DNA from: Bacteroidota bacterium
GTDB taxonomy: Bacteria; Bacteroidota; Bacteroidia; Chitinophagales; Chitinophagaceae
NCBI GenBank assembly: GCA_016712665.1
Contig: JADJQP010000008.1
Location: 1-64,000, forward strand
DNA length: 64,000 bases
Direction of reading: 5' to 3'
The position numbers were made by a program, and so were the translations under genes. Positions 27,382 to 37,350 of this stretch are shown piece by piece. Each line of letters opens with the position of its first letter. Position 1 is the stretch's first letter. Under the pieces are notes generated by a model that was given only the letters and a program-made list of their open reading frames with translations, did not search any database and was not told where the DNA came from.

Positions 27382-27840
27382 AACCCTAACAAATCAATTT
27401 CAAATATTAGGTTTGAATTCGCCGGTATGGAACCGGAAGCCTTATTGCCGTATGCCAAGCTGGGTGGTAAATATATTTTGATACTGCCACCAATCCCAAT
27501 GAGTGGTAAGGCTTGTTGCCATCCTACTATCAAATTCGATAAAGTAAATACGGCACTGTTCGACTGATCAAAAACAGTTCCATTCAATAAAGTTACCTTT
27601 ATAGGCAATTCGGATATTGTCGCAAGTAGTTGGTTTGGATCCATATACACTATCTGTAACAATATAAAAAAGCCACGTGAATCTTCTTTCGTAACAATGC
27701 TATTGGCGGTGAGGTAGTCTCGCAAACTAATGACCTCCGACTCGGTAGCTTTTGTAGTGTTTTCAGGACAATTTTCCTTTTTCTTACAGGCTGATACAAA
27801 GGCAAGAGCTGATAATAGCAGAATGAATAATTTTTTTCAT
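27378..27840 (-). CDS. FKBP-type peptidyl-prolyl isomerase lipoprotein, frameshift at start
   Basis: The ATG at 27840 is followed by seven A. With six A the frame reads MKKLFILLLLSALAFVSACK, a lipoprotein signal with lipobox V-S-A-C, and continues KKKENCPENTTKATESEVIS into the long frame. The domain has the FKBP landmarks: VTLLNGTVFDQSN, FTLSNLIVGWQQALPLIG, IKIYLPPSLAYGNKASGSIP (the Y-G-x-x-G loop) and LIFEIDLLG. About 154 residues in all. It should catalyse proline cis-trans isomerisation in the periplasm, anchored to a membrane. It converges on pcm, with 4 bases of overlap at the stops. Confidence 0.85.
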
Positions 27841-28003
27841 GTCACAAATGTATTGAAAACTTTTAAAAATTCACAAGCTCCGTCGGAAATACCTTTAGGT
27901 GCTAAAAGTAGGGTTTACATTGGTAATTATTGAATGGTGATGCTACCATGGTAAGGTTCGGGTTGGTCCATCAAAAGCAGGTGGGGTCCATCGATTTTAG
28001 TAG

Positions 28004-28011
28004 TATATTTG
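28004..28011 (+). promoter_or_regulatory. -7 box (TATATTTG) immediately before the PH-domain gene
   Basis: TATATTTG ends only 4 bases before the ATG at 28016. Transcription would begin at or just inside the start codon, a strong case for a leaderless mRNA, unless the true start is the next in-frame methionine, which lies far inside the domain. Confidence 0.5.
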
Positions 28012-28015
28012 TTGG

Positions 28016-28558
28016 ATGGAATCTACCGCAGAAGTAATTATCAACAGTGCCACCTTCAATCCCAAGGTAAAAACCTATATTTTTTTGGTAGTATTATTTT
28101 TTTTAGTAGTCTCCTTCATCGGGCTTGTCATTGTGCCCTTCTGGTTGTTGGGACTTGGTCAGTGGCTCAGCAATAAATATTTCCATACCCTTACTTGCGA
28201 TTTGTCAAACAAAACGCTCAAATTTTCAAAGGGGTTTATTTTACATATTGAAAAAACAATCCCTTTAGAAAATATCCAAGATTTGTCGTTCATCGGTGGA
28301 CCCTTTCTACGATACTTCGGGCTCACCATGATAAAAGTGGAAACGGCCGGTGGTGGGCATCACAATAGCAATATGATGAGTATGCTTGGTATTAATGATG
28401 CCGTGCAGTTTAAGAATCAAATTTTAGAACAACGCGAAAGAGTGATCAACGAAAAGTATAGTCGTTCCAGCACTACTTCAACCGCGGGCACCGATATTCA
28501 ACTATTGCAGGAAATAAAAAATGTACTGATTGAAATTAAAGAAGAACTCAAAAAGTAG
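28016..28558 (+). CDS. Bacterial PH-domain (bPH2/YdbS-like) membrane protein
   Basis: A 180-residue protein. Residues ~18-52 form one or two hydrophobic helices (IFLVVLFFLVVSFIGLVIVP, FWLLGLGQWL). They are followed by a PH-like domain of the DUF304 type: YFHTLTCDLSNKTLKFSKGF, EKTIPLENIQDLSFIGGPFLRYFG and IKVETAGGGHH. The last ~50 residues are charged and probably helical. Function unknown; relatives are small membrane-associated proteins. The S9 peptidase gene follows 39 bases later in the same direction and may be cotranscribed. Confidence 0.8.
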   Translation: MESTAEVIINSATFNPKVKTYIFLVVLFFLVVSFIGLVIVPFWLLGLGQWLSNKYFHTLTCDLSNKTLKFSKGFILHIEKTIPLENIQDLSFIGGPFLRYFGLTMIKVETAGGGHHNSNMMSMLGINDAVQFKNQILEQRERVINEKYSRSSTTSTAGTDIQLLQEIKNVLIEIKEELKK

Positions 28559-28597
28559 TATTGCATCACTATTCTATTCAATTTACAATTATACTAT

Positions 28598-31013
28598 ATG
28601 AAGAAAGCCATCATTCTATTCATCGTTTTCATTTTTGCTGAAAAAATTATTGCGCAAGATAATATTACCTATCAGCAACCCCCAAAAGAAATATTGGATT
28701 TGGTAAACGTACAACCAGCACCTAATGTTATGATGGATACTCGCAAAGAGTTTATGGTGTTGCGTTATCGAAATATGTATAAAACCCTGGATGATTTGAA
28801 TCAAGAAGAAATTCGCTTGGGGGGACTGCGGGTCAATCCGGTGCTCAATATTAGCAGTACGGTCAGTTATTCAAATAATATCAAGGTGCAAAAAATTAAG
28901 GGAGGAAATCCTATTCAGGTAAGCGGCCTCCCTGAGAATCCTAAACTCACTAATTTTAGCTGGTCTCTTAACGAGCAAAAAATGGCCTTTACCCATACCA
29001 CTAAATTGGGTGTAGAACTTTGGGTTTTGGATATTGCCTCAGCCACCGCAAAAAAAGTTACAGATGCTATTTTGAATGCCAATACCGGTAATCCTTTTAG
29101 TTGGTATAAAGATAACGAGCATTTGTTGGTAAAAATGTTACCTGCTAATCGGACAGCGCTTTTAGACCCTAAAAAGACTTTGCCACTTGGTCCCACAGTA
29201 GCAGTTAGTAGTGGAAGCAAATCGCAAAATAGAACCTATCAAGACTTATTGAAAAATCCAATGGATGAAACCAATTTTGAAACCATTGTTTCCGCAGAAT
29301 TATATAAGGTACAACTCAACGGCGATAAATCACTGGTATTTCCAAAAGATATGTATGTGGGAGAGTCCTTTTCACCCGATGGAAATTATATCATGTTAAC
29401 CACCGTTAAAAAGCCTTTCTCATATATTGTACCGTATTCTAGGTTTCCGCTGACTACTGTTGTTTATGACGTACAGGGGAAGCTCATAAAGACTATTAAT
29501 GAAGTGCCGCTGACCGAGGTGATGCCAAAGGGCTTTATGGCTGTGCGAAAAGGGAAACGGTCGCTAGGATGGCGTAGCGACGAAGCTGCCAGTTGGTGTT
29601 ATGCTGTGGCACTCGATGAGGGCGATTTTGCAAACAAAGTCGATTTCAGAGATGAAGTTTTTATTTGGAGAGCTCCTTTTGATAAGGAACCGATTAGTAT
29701 TATCAAAACCCAGCAACGATTTGCAGGGATTGATTGGGGGGCTGAAAACATCGCCATTGCCTATGATAGTTGGTACGATACCCGAAATACAAAAACCTAT
29801 TTATTCAATCCCTCAAATCCTTCGCAAGCACCCAAAATTATTTTTGATCGCAATGAGCAGGATGTATACGCAGACCCCGGTAATTTTGAAACTAAGAAAA
29901 ATCAGTATGGACGTTATGTTATTGCAATGGAAAATGGAAATGCCTATTTGCTGGGAAATGGATTTACCAAAGAAGGTCAGTTCCCCTTCATTGATGCTTA
30001 TGATTTTAAAACGCTGCGATCTAAACGATTGTATCAATCCGCTTATACCGACAAAAAAGAAAATTTGCTCTCCATCGAAGATTTTAAAAATGGGATCGCG
30101 CTCGTTCAAATTGAATCAAAAAGCGATTTCCCGAATTATTATTTTAGAAACTATAGCAAAAAGAACACCTTAACGCAAATTACCCATTTTCCGAATCCCT
30201 TTGAAAATATTAAGGATATTTATAAAGAGGTGATAAAATATAAACGAAAGGATGGGGTAGAGCTGAATGGTACTTTGTATTTGCCAAAGGGGTACGACAA
30301 AATAAAAAGGAAAAGCTTCCCTTGCTGATATGGGCCTATCCTGAAGAGTTTAAGGACAAGGCCAGTGCCGGTCAAAATAAATCGAATTCCGAATGATTTT
30401 ACCTTTCCTTATTATGGTTCTTTTGTATATTGGGTTACTAGAGGGTATGCTGTGTTAGACGATGCTTCTTTTCCCATTGTAGGAGAAGGTAAGGAAGAGC
30501 CCAATGATACCTTTATTCCGCAATTGGTATCAAACGCCGAAGCCGCCATTGATGCCGTAGATCAGTTGGGATATATCAATCGAAATAAAGTGGCTGTGGG
30601 TGGGCATTCCCTATGGTGCGTTTATGACCGCCAATTTATTAACCTACTCCAACTTGTTTGCGTGTGGTATCGCACGAAGCGGTGCCTATAATAGAACCCT
30701 TACTCCGTTTGGGTTTCAGAGCGAACAACGCAATTATTGGGATGCTCCGGATGTCTATAATAAAATGTCTCCGTTTATGAATGCCGATAAAATGAAAACG
30801 CCCTTATTATTGGTTCACGGTGAGGCAGATAATAATCCAGGTACGTTTACATTGCAAACCGAACGATACTTTCAAGCTTTGAAAGGCTTGGGAGCCCCTG
30901 CTAAAATGTTGCTCCTACCCAAGGAAAGTCACGGCTATGTGGCTATCGAAAATATTTTGCATTTATTGTGGGAGCAAGACCAGTTTTTAGAGAAAAATTT
31001 GAAAGGGAAATAA
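28598..31013 (+). CDS. S9-family (prolyl oligopeptidase-like) serine peptidase, three frameshifts
   Basis: An exported peptidase of ~805 residues: signal peptide, a beta-propeller of WD40/DPP-IV type (~60-530), and an alpha/beta hydrolase domain. The catalytic triad is present once frames are joined: Ser in GGHSYGAFM near residue 670, Asp in VHGEADNNPG near 742, His in KESHGY near 778. It resembles the glutamyl-endopeptidase-like S9 group. Three errors break it: an A lost at 30299-30302 (joins KKEKLPLLIWAYPEEF), a T gained at 30387-30388 (joins NKSNPNDFTFPYYGSF), and a C gained at 30609-30611, just at the nucleophile. Clean conservation on both sides speaks for sequencing error. Confidence 0.88.
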
Positions 31014-31093
31014 CTTCTATTCCATTAAACTTACAGTAGTACTAACTACTACAGCAAGTACGATTTCTCTTTGCTTTGCAACATTCCTTCTTT

Positions 31094-34000
31094 TTACATA
31101 CTTCTCCTATACTGCCCACCCACTTCAAACAAACCATTTGTAATTTGCCCTAATGAACAATATTTCACGGCATCCATCAAGCCTTCAAAGATGTTTTCAT
31201 TTTTAATGGCCAAATGTTGTAGGTTTTTAATTTGTTCTTCGCCTTTAGCACCGCTTCTTTCCCAAAGATTTTGCACCGTTCTAATTTGTGCTTCTTTTTC
31301 TTCAGTAGTAGAGCGAATAACTTCTTGAGGTAAAACAGTTGGACTTCCTTTGCTACTTAAGAATGTATTGACACCAATAATAGGGAACTCACCAGTATGT
31401 TTCAGTGTTTCATAGTACAAACTTTCTTCTTGTATTTTGCTACGTTGATACATGGTTTCCATGGCACCTAAAACACCACCACGTTCACTAATTTTATCGA
31501 ACTCACTCAATACAGCTTCTTCTACTAAATCAGTCAATTCTTCAATAATGAAACTTCCTTGTAATGGGTTTTCGTTTTTAGCTAAACCCAACTCACGATT
31601 AATAATTAATTGAATAGCCATTGCACGACGCACACTTTCTTCAGTAGGTGTTGTTATAGCTTCATCGTAAGCATTTGTATGTAACGAATTACAGTTGTCA
31701 TAAATCGCATACAAAGCTTGCAATGTTGTACGAATATCATTAAAGTCAATTTCTTGCGCATGCAAACTTCTACCTGATGTTTGAATATGGTATTTCAACA
31801 TCTGGCTACGCTCATTTCCACCATATTTTAATTTCATAGCTTTTGACCAAATACGACGAGCAACACGTCCAATAACTGAATATTCAGGGTCAATACCATT
31901 GCTAAAGAAGAAGGATAAATTTGGTGCAAAATCATCAATATGCATGCCGCGACTTAAATAATACTCTACAAACGTAAAGCCATTGCTTAAGGTAAAAGCT
32001 AATTGCGAAATAGGATTGGCGCCAGCTTCTGCAATGTGATAACCACTAATACTTACACTATAAAAATTTCGTACACCTTCGTTGATGAAATATTGTTGTA
32101 CATCACCCATTAATCGTAATGAAAATTCGGTTGAAAAAATGCAAGTATTTTGTGCTTGATCTTCTTTTAATATATCTGCTTGAACGGTTCCTCGAACTTG
32201 TTTTAATGTGTCGGCTTTTATTTTTGCATACACATCTTGTGGCAACACATCGTCACCACGAACACCCAATAGCATTAAACCTAAACCTGTATTTCCTTCA
32301 GGCAATTCACCACCATTTTCAGTAGCTGAATTATCAAAATATTTCGGACGAAGATGTTCACGACCTTTATAGATTTCTTGAATTTTGGATTCCACCTGAG
32401 CCTCTAAACCATTTGCCTTGATGTAAATTTCGCATTGTTGATCTATGGCAGCATTCATAAAAAAGGCAGCAATAATAGAGGCTGGACCGTTGATGGTCAT
32501 ACTGACGGAGGTTTTAGGGTCCGCCAAATTGAAACCGGAATATAATTTTTTGGCATCATCTAAAACAACACACATTTACACCGCTATTTCCAACTTTCCC
32601 ATAAATATCAGGTCGATGATGTGGGTCATTTCCATATAAAGTTACGCTATCAAAAGCAGTACTTAAACGTGCAGCTGGTAAACCTTTGCTCACATAATGG
32701 AAACGTTTGTTTGTACGTTCAGGTGCACCTTCGCCAGCAAACATACGTGTCGGGTCTTCGCCTTCGCGTTTGAATGGATAAATGCCGGCTGTATAAGGAA
32801 ATGCACCGGGGAAATTTTCTTGTAAAGCCCACTGTACAATTTCGCCCCAAGCTTCAACTTTTGGAACCGCCACTTTGGGTATTTGCGAATGCGATAACCT
32901 TTCAGAATGTGTTTTTATTTTTATTTCTTTGTCACGAACTTTAAATACAAAATATTCGTTTTGATAATTTGCTTTGGTTTCCTTCCAACTGTCTAAAAGT
33001 GCTTTATTTTTTGGATCGAAATGCAAAAGCAATTTCCCTTCTACTTCTTGCAATTCTTTTATTAAGCGGTCGGCATCCGTTATTTTTTGTGATTGAATGG
33101 TATCGATGGTTTTATGGATAGCAAATAATTGTTGTGCAAAATTGCTTTGCGACCGAGCCCATTTGTCATAGGCTCTGTTATTTTCAGTAATTTCACTTAA
33201 ATATCTAGTTCGTGAGGGAGGAATGATAAAGATTTTTTCACTCATTTCATCGTGTGCCATGAAAGAAGTTTCCAAACTTTTATTGCCAGTTTTCGCAACA
33301 ATTTTTTGCATCAAGGCTTTGTAAAGGCTATTGGCACCCGGATCGTTAAATTGGGAGGCAATACTTCCATAAACCGGCATGGTATCAGCATCCTGATCAA
33401 ATAATTTGTGATTTCGTTGGTATTGTTTTTTTACATCCCGTAAGGCATCCATACTGCCTCGCTTATCAAATTTATTGATGGCTATAATATCGGCAAAGTC
33501 CAACATATCAATTTTTTCTAATTGTGTGGCCGCCCCATATTCGGGTGTCATTACATATAAGCACACATCGCTGTGTTCTGTGATTTCGGTATCGCTTTGC
33601 CCGATGCCACTGGTTTCTATAATAATCAAACTAAATCCGCTAGCTTTTAGTATATCCACCGCATCTTGTACATGCTTGCTTAATGCCAAATTACTTTGTC
33701 GCGTAGCCATAGAACGCATGTAAACACGTTCGTTTTTGATGGCATTCATCCGAATGCGATCGCCTAGCAAGGCACCCCCGGTTTTTCTTTTGGATGGGTC
33801 TACCGAAATAATACCAATCGTTTTATCGGGAAAATCAACAATAAAGCGACGAACCAATTCATCTACCAAGCTACTTTTGCCAGCACCACCGGTACCGGTA
33901 ATTCCCAAAACAGGAGTCGGTAATGCTTTTGCAGCAATGGTTTCGCGTACTTTTTGCAGCATCGATTGAGTTTCAATAGAATCGCTAAAATTTTCGGCAG

Positions 34001-34502
34001 CGCTAATACAACGAGCAATACTCTTAAAATCGCCTTCTTGTAGATGATTTACTTCCCCATTCAAGTGAGCCCCGGTAGCAAAATCACTTTTTTGAATTAA
34101 ATCATCAATCATCCCTTGCAATCCCATCGCTCTGCCATCATCCGGACTATATATTTTAGTGATTCCGTGGGCTTCCAGTTCTTTGATTTCCTCCGGTAAA
34201 GTAGCCCCACCACCACCAGCAAATATTTTAATATGGCTGCAACCCTTTTCACGTAGAAGGTCATACATATATTTTAAGTACTCAACATGTCCACCTTGAT
34301 AAGAGGTCATGGCTACGGCATTGGCATCCTCCTGAATAGCCGTATCAACCACTTCCTGCACACTTCTGTCGTGTCCGAGATGGATTACTTCTACACCACT
34401 TGCCTGCATTACACGACGCATCACATTGATACTCGCATCGTGTCCATCAAAAAGGGAGGCAGCTGTTACAATTCTGATTTTATGTTTGGGTTGATAACTC
34501 AT
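31094..34502 (-). CDS. icmF: Fused isobutyryl-CoA mutase IcmF-type (B12-binding, GTPase, mutase), one frameshift
   Basis: About 1,135 residues in the order that defines IcmF. First is a B12-binding domain (SLFDGHDASINVM, whose His is the lower cobalt ligand, residues ~17-29). Next is a MeaB-like G-protein chaperone (P-loop GITGTGGAGKSS near residue 205, then NKFDKRGS near 345). Last is a TIM-barrel mutase (KLYSGFNLADPKTSVSMTIN onward to the end). It interconverts isobutyryl-CoA and butyryl-CoA with adenosylcobalamin. The frame breaks at 32562-32565, where four T (coding strand) should be three, joining NSGVNVCC to LDDAKKLYSGF. No cobalamin riboswitch is evident upstream; a -7 box is at 34564-34571. 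Confidence 0.9.
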
Positions 34503-34563
34503 ATATTCGTTTACTATTTGAAAAATGAATGTTGAATCAAGGTTTGATTCTGTATTCAGTGTA

Positions 34564-34571
34564 CAAATATA
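34564..34571 (-). promoter_or_regulatory. -7 box (TATATTTG) for icmF
   Basis: On the minus strand TATATTTG matches TAnnTTTG, about 62 bases before the icmF ATG at 34502. This leaves a leader of ~55 bases, too short for a cobalamin riboswitch. Confidence 0.45.
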
Positions 34572-34621
34572 AAAAAATATGCGGTTAATTAAGTAGGGAA
34601 AAGTGCAGGTAAATCTTCACT

Positions 34622-34855
34622 TTATAGCTGCACTGCCGGTTGCTTTTGATAATAGAGTGTATCACGAAATAAAATCATCATAAATTGCCCTGCGATCTCA
34701 TCAGTTTGAACAATGAACCACTCAACAGGGAAGTAATACGGTTCGGAAAACTGCCGAAAATGCGCGGAATCGAAATGTATTACCTGCAATTGGTTATATA
34801 GGATAAGTAGGTGGCATCAAGCTGTGTCTCGTGGGTTAAGAAGCTTCTAGAATTC
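34622..34855 (-). pseudogene. Coding remnant without start, frameshifted
   Basis: On the minus strand two frames join to read LTHETQLDATYLSYIT and then QVIHFDSAHFRQFSEPYYFP, continuing VEWFIVQTDEIAGQFMMILF to a TAA at 34622-34624. One base appears to be missing near 34791. The composition is clearly protein-like, but there is no start codon and no family I recognise. It follows directly after the barrel protein at 34856. It may be the end of a small broken gene. Confidence 0.35.
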
Positions 34856-35494
34856 TTACATAATTTTAAAACACAATTTAAAACTGGCGCTCAGTTGGGG
34901 ATAAAAACCGGTGGCTGTTTCACCATAACGATTATCAAACATCTCCATTTTAGTTTAGGAAGCATTGGAACTGAAAGGCTTGTATTTTAAGCCGATTCCG
35001 ATATTAAAGTCATAACCAATCCGTCTTGAGTGATTTTGCAATCCGCCAATTAAAGCACCGGTCATATTGTATTTTTTTAAGTGAAGGATTTCCAATTGCT
35101 CGTAATTCATTTTGTAAATCCACATTTCGACATCTTTTTCGACTTGTTTATAGCTGAATTGCAGGCCGGCATACCGTTGCACTTTCTTTTTGAAATGGAT
35201 ATCATAGTATCGTATTTCGGGAACCACTCGAAAGCCACTTGTATTGGAGACCACCCGGTTGTTAGAAAAATAGAAGGTATTGAAAATATAGGCGCCCTCT
35301 ATTTGAATCCCAAGATTGGGTATCGGTCGAAATTCTGTTGCTAGGGAAACTGCTTGGTCGGGTTCAATCAAGCTAAGTGGAGAAATTTTGATACTCCATT
35401 GGGCAGCATCTGTTTCGGACTGGTTATTATTGTATTGTGCCATTGAAAATTGATAGCCTACACAACAAATCAATGAGAGGAAATACTTTATCAT
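34856..35494 (-). CDS. DUF3575-like outer-membrane protein, in-frame TAA
   Basis: An exported protein of ~212 residues with a signal peptide (MIKYFLSLICCVGYQFSMAQ), then amphipathic strands: WSIKISPLSLIEPDQAVSLA, RYAGLQFSYKQVEKDVEMW, RRIGYDFNIGIGLKYKPFSS. The frame meets TAA at 34955-34957 and then continues in the same frame (KMEMFDNRYGETATGFYPQL, SASFKLCFKIM) to TAA at 34856. The last segment is a typical barrel-closing strand, so the internal stop is probably an A-to-T error or a mutation. The ATG overlaps the stop of the upstream lipoprotein gene (TAATG), giving a three-gene operon. Confidence 0.7.
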
Positions 35495-36234
35495 TAGTTT
35501 TTTACGCTACCCAGTTTTACAATATTTTTTTCATCGCTAATATCATAGTAAGCAACACCATTTGTAAGCATGCAAATCAGTAAATTGCCTGCGGGGATTA
35601 CATCCACAAATGATTCGCCACTTACTATATTTACTACTTGAGGGTCATACCTATTGGTGATATCAAATACACGCAAACCCGTACCATTATCGCAAACAAA
35701 TAAATAATTTCCCTTCATACCCAGTCCCATTGGATTGGTAAGATTTATTGATTTTTTAAAAATCGGATGGGATATATTGGTGATATTATAAACCTGTAGT
35801 TGATTAATTGAGGACCCGCATCTATTGCCGCCATGTATGGTGAGGTAGGCAACGGAATCGTTGGCAACAATGGGGTCACAACCGGTAAGATGTGATACAT
35901 TGGATTCAAACTCCGGCGATTCAGGATTGGCAATGGTATAAATATACATGGCTGTGCTGGAGGCAATAAACAGTTTGTTTTCAAAGGGGAAGATGGCTTC
36001 GATATCAAACCCGACTTGAATTTTATTTTTATACAGAGGGGTATTATTGTTACTGATATCAAATACACTTAGATAGGTACCATCTACGGTATACAGATAA
36101 TTTCCAACGATAGTAAATCGGGCCAGTGAACCGCCTTGTCCGGTACTGCCACTGCCATTGTTTAGGGCACTTTCTTTGGAACAGGCAGTAGTCATTACAA
36201 GGAGTACTGCAAAGATTAAAAGGATGTTTTTCAT
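35494..36234 (-). CDS. LVIVD-repeat lipoprotein
   Basis: A 246-residue lipoprotein: signal with lipobox (VMTTACSK), then a Gly/Ser spacer and about five repeats of the LVIVD beta-propeller type. Examples are NYLYTVDGTYLSVFDISNN, NYLFVCDNGTGLRVFDITNR and NGVAYYDISDEKNIVKLG. Such surface lipoproteins are common in Bacteroidota and their function is unknown, probably binding. It overlaps both neighbours by TAATG, so all three are translationally coupled. Confidence 0.8.
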   Translation of the reverse strand: MKNILLIFAVLLVMTTACSKESALNNGSGSTGQGGSLARFTIVGNYLYTVDGTYLSVFDISNNNTPLYKNKIQVGFDIEAIFPFENKLFIASSTAMYIYTIANPESPEFESNVSHLTGCDPIVANDSVAYLTIHGGNRCGSSINQLQVYNITNISHPIFKKSINLTNPMGLGMKGNYLFVCDNGTGLRVFDITNRYDPQVVNIVSGESFVDVIPAGNLLICMLTNGVAYYDISDEKNIVKLGSVKN

Positions 36235-36779
36235 TATCTTTTACATTTTGGGTTGCTTAACATTTTTTGACTCCATCCGATTACCATTCCCTTAGCGGGG
36301 TCTACACATTCAAAAAAGACACCATCTACCGGAGGATATTCCTGATTGGTGCCGGGAAATACGTTTTCAAGCCGTGACACAACTTGTATGGCGTTCATAT
36401 TTGAAATATTGATGCCTACCAGATCTCTGTGGTTATCAGTGTATAGAATATTATTCTTGATGGATATTTCACTGCAACCCTTCACTTTAATGAAACCAAT
36501 TTTTTGAGGATTTGACGGGTCGCTGCTATTAATAATATGAATTCCTTCGCCATTTTCCATTTGGAACGTATAGTTCTGGTATAGGTATATTTTTCCCGCA
36601 TTGCTAGTTGGTTTCGTAGGCTCACTCTTTATTTCTGTAAGATCACCTAAGGAGCCATATACAGGCGCATAGCCTAATATTTCAGTATTATTTTTTTTCA
36701 TACAGGATACTATTCCAAACAAAAGGACTGTGACCAGGGATGTACAAATTATTAGGGGAATGTTGCTTTTGCTGTTCAT
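36234..36779 (-). CDS. LVIVD-like lipoprotein, shorter paralogue
   Basis: A 181-residue lipoprotein: signal with lipobox (FGIVSCMKK), then propeller-like repeats (KIYLYQNYTFQMENGEGIHI, NILYTDNHRDLVGINISNM). It resembles the next gene in repeat style but is about one third shorter, so the propeller may be partial or completed by its partner. First gene of a three-gene operon with TAATG junctions. I see no break in the frame. Confidence 0.7.
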   Translation of the reverse strand: MNSKSNIPLIICTSLVTVLLFGIVSCMKKNNTEILGYAPVYGSLGDLTEIKSEPTKPTSNAGKIYLYQNYTFQMENGEGIHIINSSDPSNPQKIGFIKVKGCSEISIKNNILYTDNHRDLVGINISNMNAIQVVSRLENVFPGTNQEYPPVDGVFFECVDPAKGMVIGWSQKMLSNPKCKR

Positions 36780-36863
36780 AAGATACTTCTTTTTTTGCGA
36801 GTACCTATATGACGGATAGCCTTATTATTTCGTTAGTGCCGGGTTCCTGTATTTTGGAAATCC

Positions 36864-37304
36864 TTACAATTTTAAGGTACGTTTTAAATCTCTTTGGGCA
36901 TCCTTTTCTTTTATACTATCGCGTTTGTCATGGGTTTTCTTACCTTTTGCCAAGGCGATATCGATTTTGGCATAGCCATTTTCACTCATAAATATTTTGA
37001 GGGGAATAATGGTATATCCTTTTTCTTTGGTTTTGGTGCTGATTTTGTGCAACTCCCTTTTGGTTAGTAATAATTTTCTTTCTCTAACCGGATTATGATT
37101 ATTGGCAGTTCCGTAATTATATTCTGCAATATGGAGACTACGAATCCACAATTCACCTTGATGTAATACACAAAAACTATCATTAAAATTGGCTTTCCCT
37201 TGCCGTAGCGATTTGATTTCCGTACCAAGCAGCACCATACCGGCCGTGAATTTTTGCTCAATTGAAAAGTGAAAGGTGGCCGAACGATTAGAAATTTCTT
37301 TCAT
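36864..37304 (-). CDS. smpB: SsrA-binding protein SmpB
   Basis: A 146-residue RNA-binding protein that delivers tmRNA to stalled ribosomes for trans-translation. Landmarks are AGMVLLGTEIKSLRQGKANF (the OB-fold G-T-E-x-K-S-L-R motif), SLHIAEYNYGTANNHNPVRERKLLL, GYTIIPLKIFMSENGYAKI, and a basic C-terminal tail (KGKKTHDKRDSIKEKDAQRD). The length is normal and the frame intact. No ssrA gene is visible in the window. Confidence 0.95.
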   Translation of the reverse strand: MKEISNRSATFHFSIEQKFTAGMVLLGTEIKSLRQGKANFNDSFCVLHQGELWIRSLHIAEYNYGTANNHNPVRERKLLLTKRELHKISTKTKEKGYTIIPLKIFMSENGYAKIDIALAKGKKTHDKRDSIKEKDAQRDLKRTLKL

Positions 37305-37350
37305 GGTGTAAAGGTACTATGCCGGATGATGAAATCGTTGAAATATTGTG

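Noticed and set aside
34503..34621. Cobalamin riboswitch before icmF
   Set aside because: The leader after the -7 box is only ~55 bases and I see no B12-box-like sequence.
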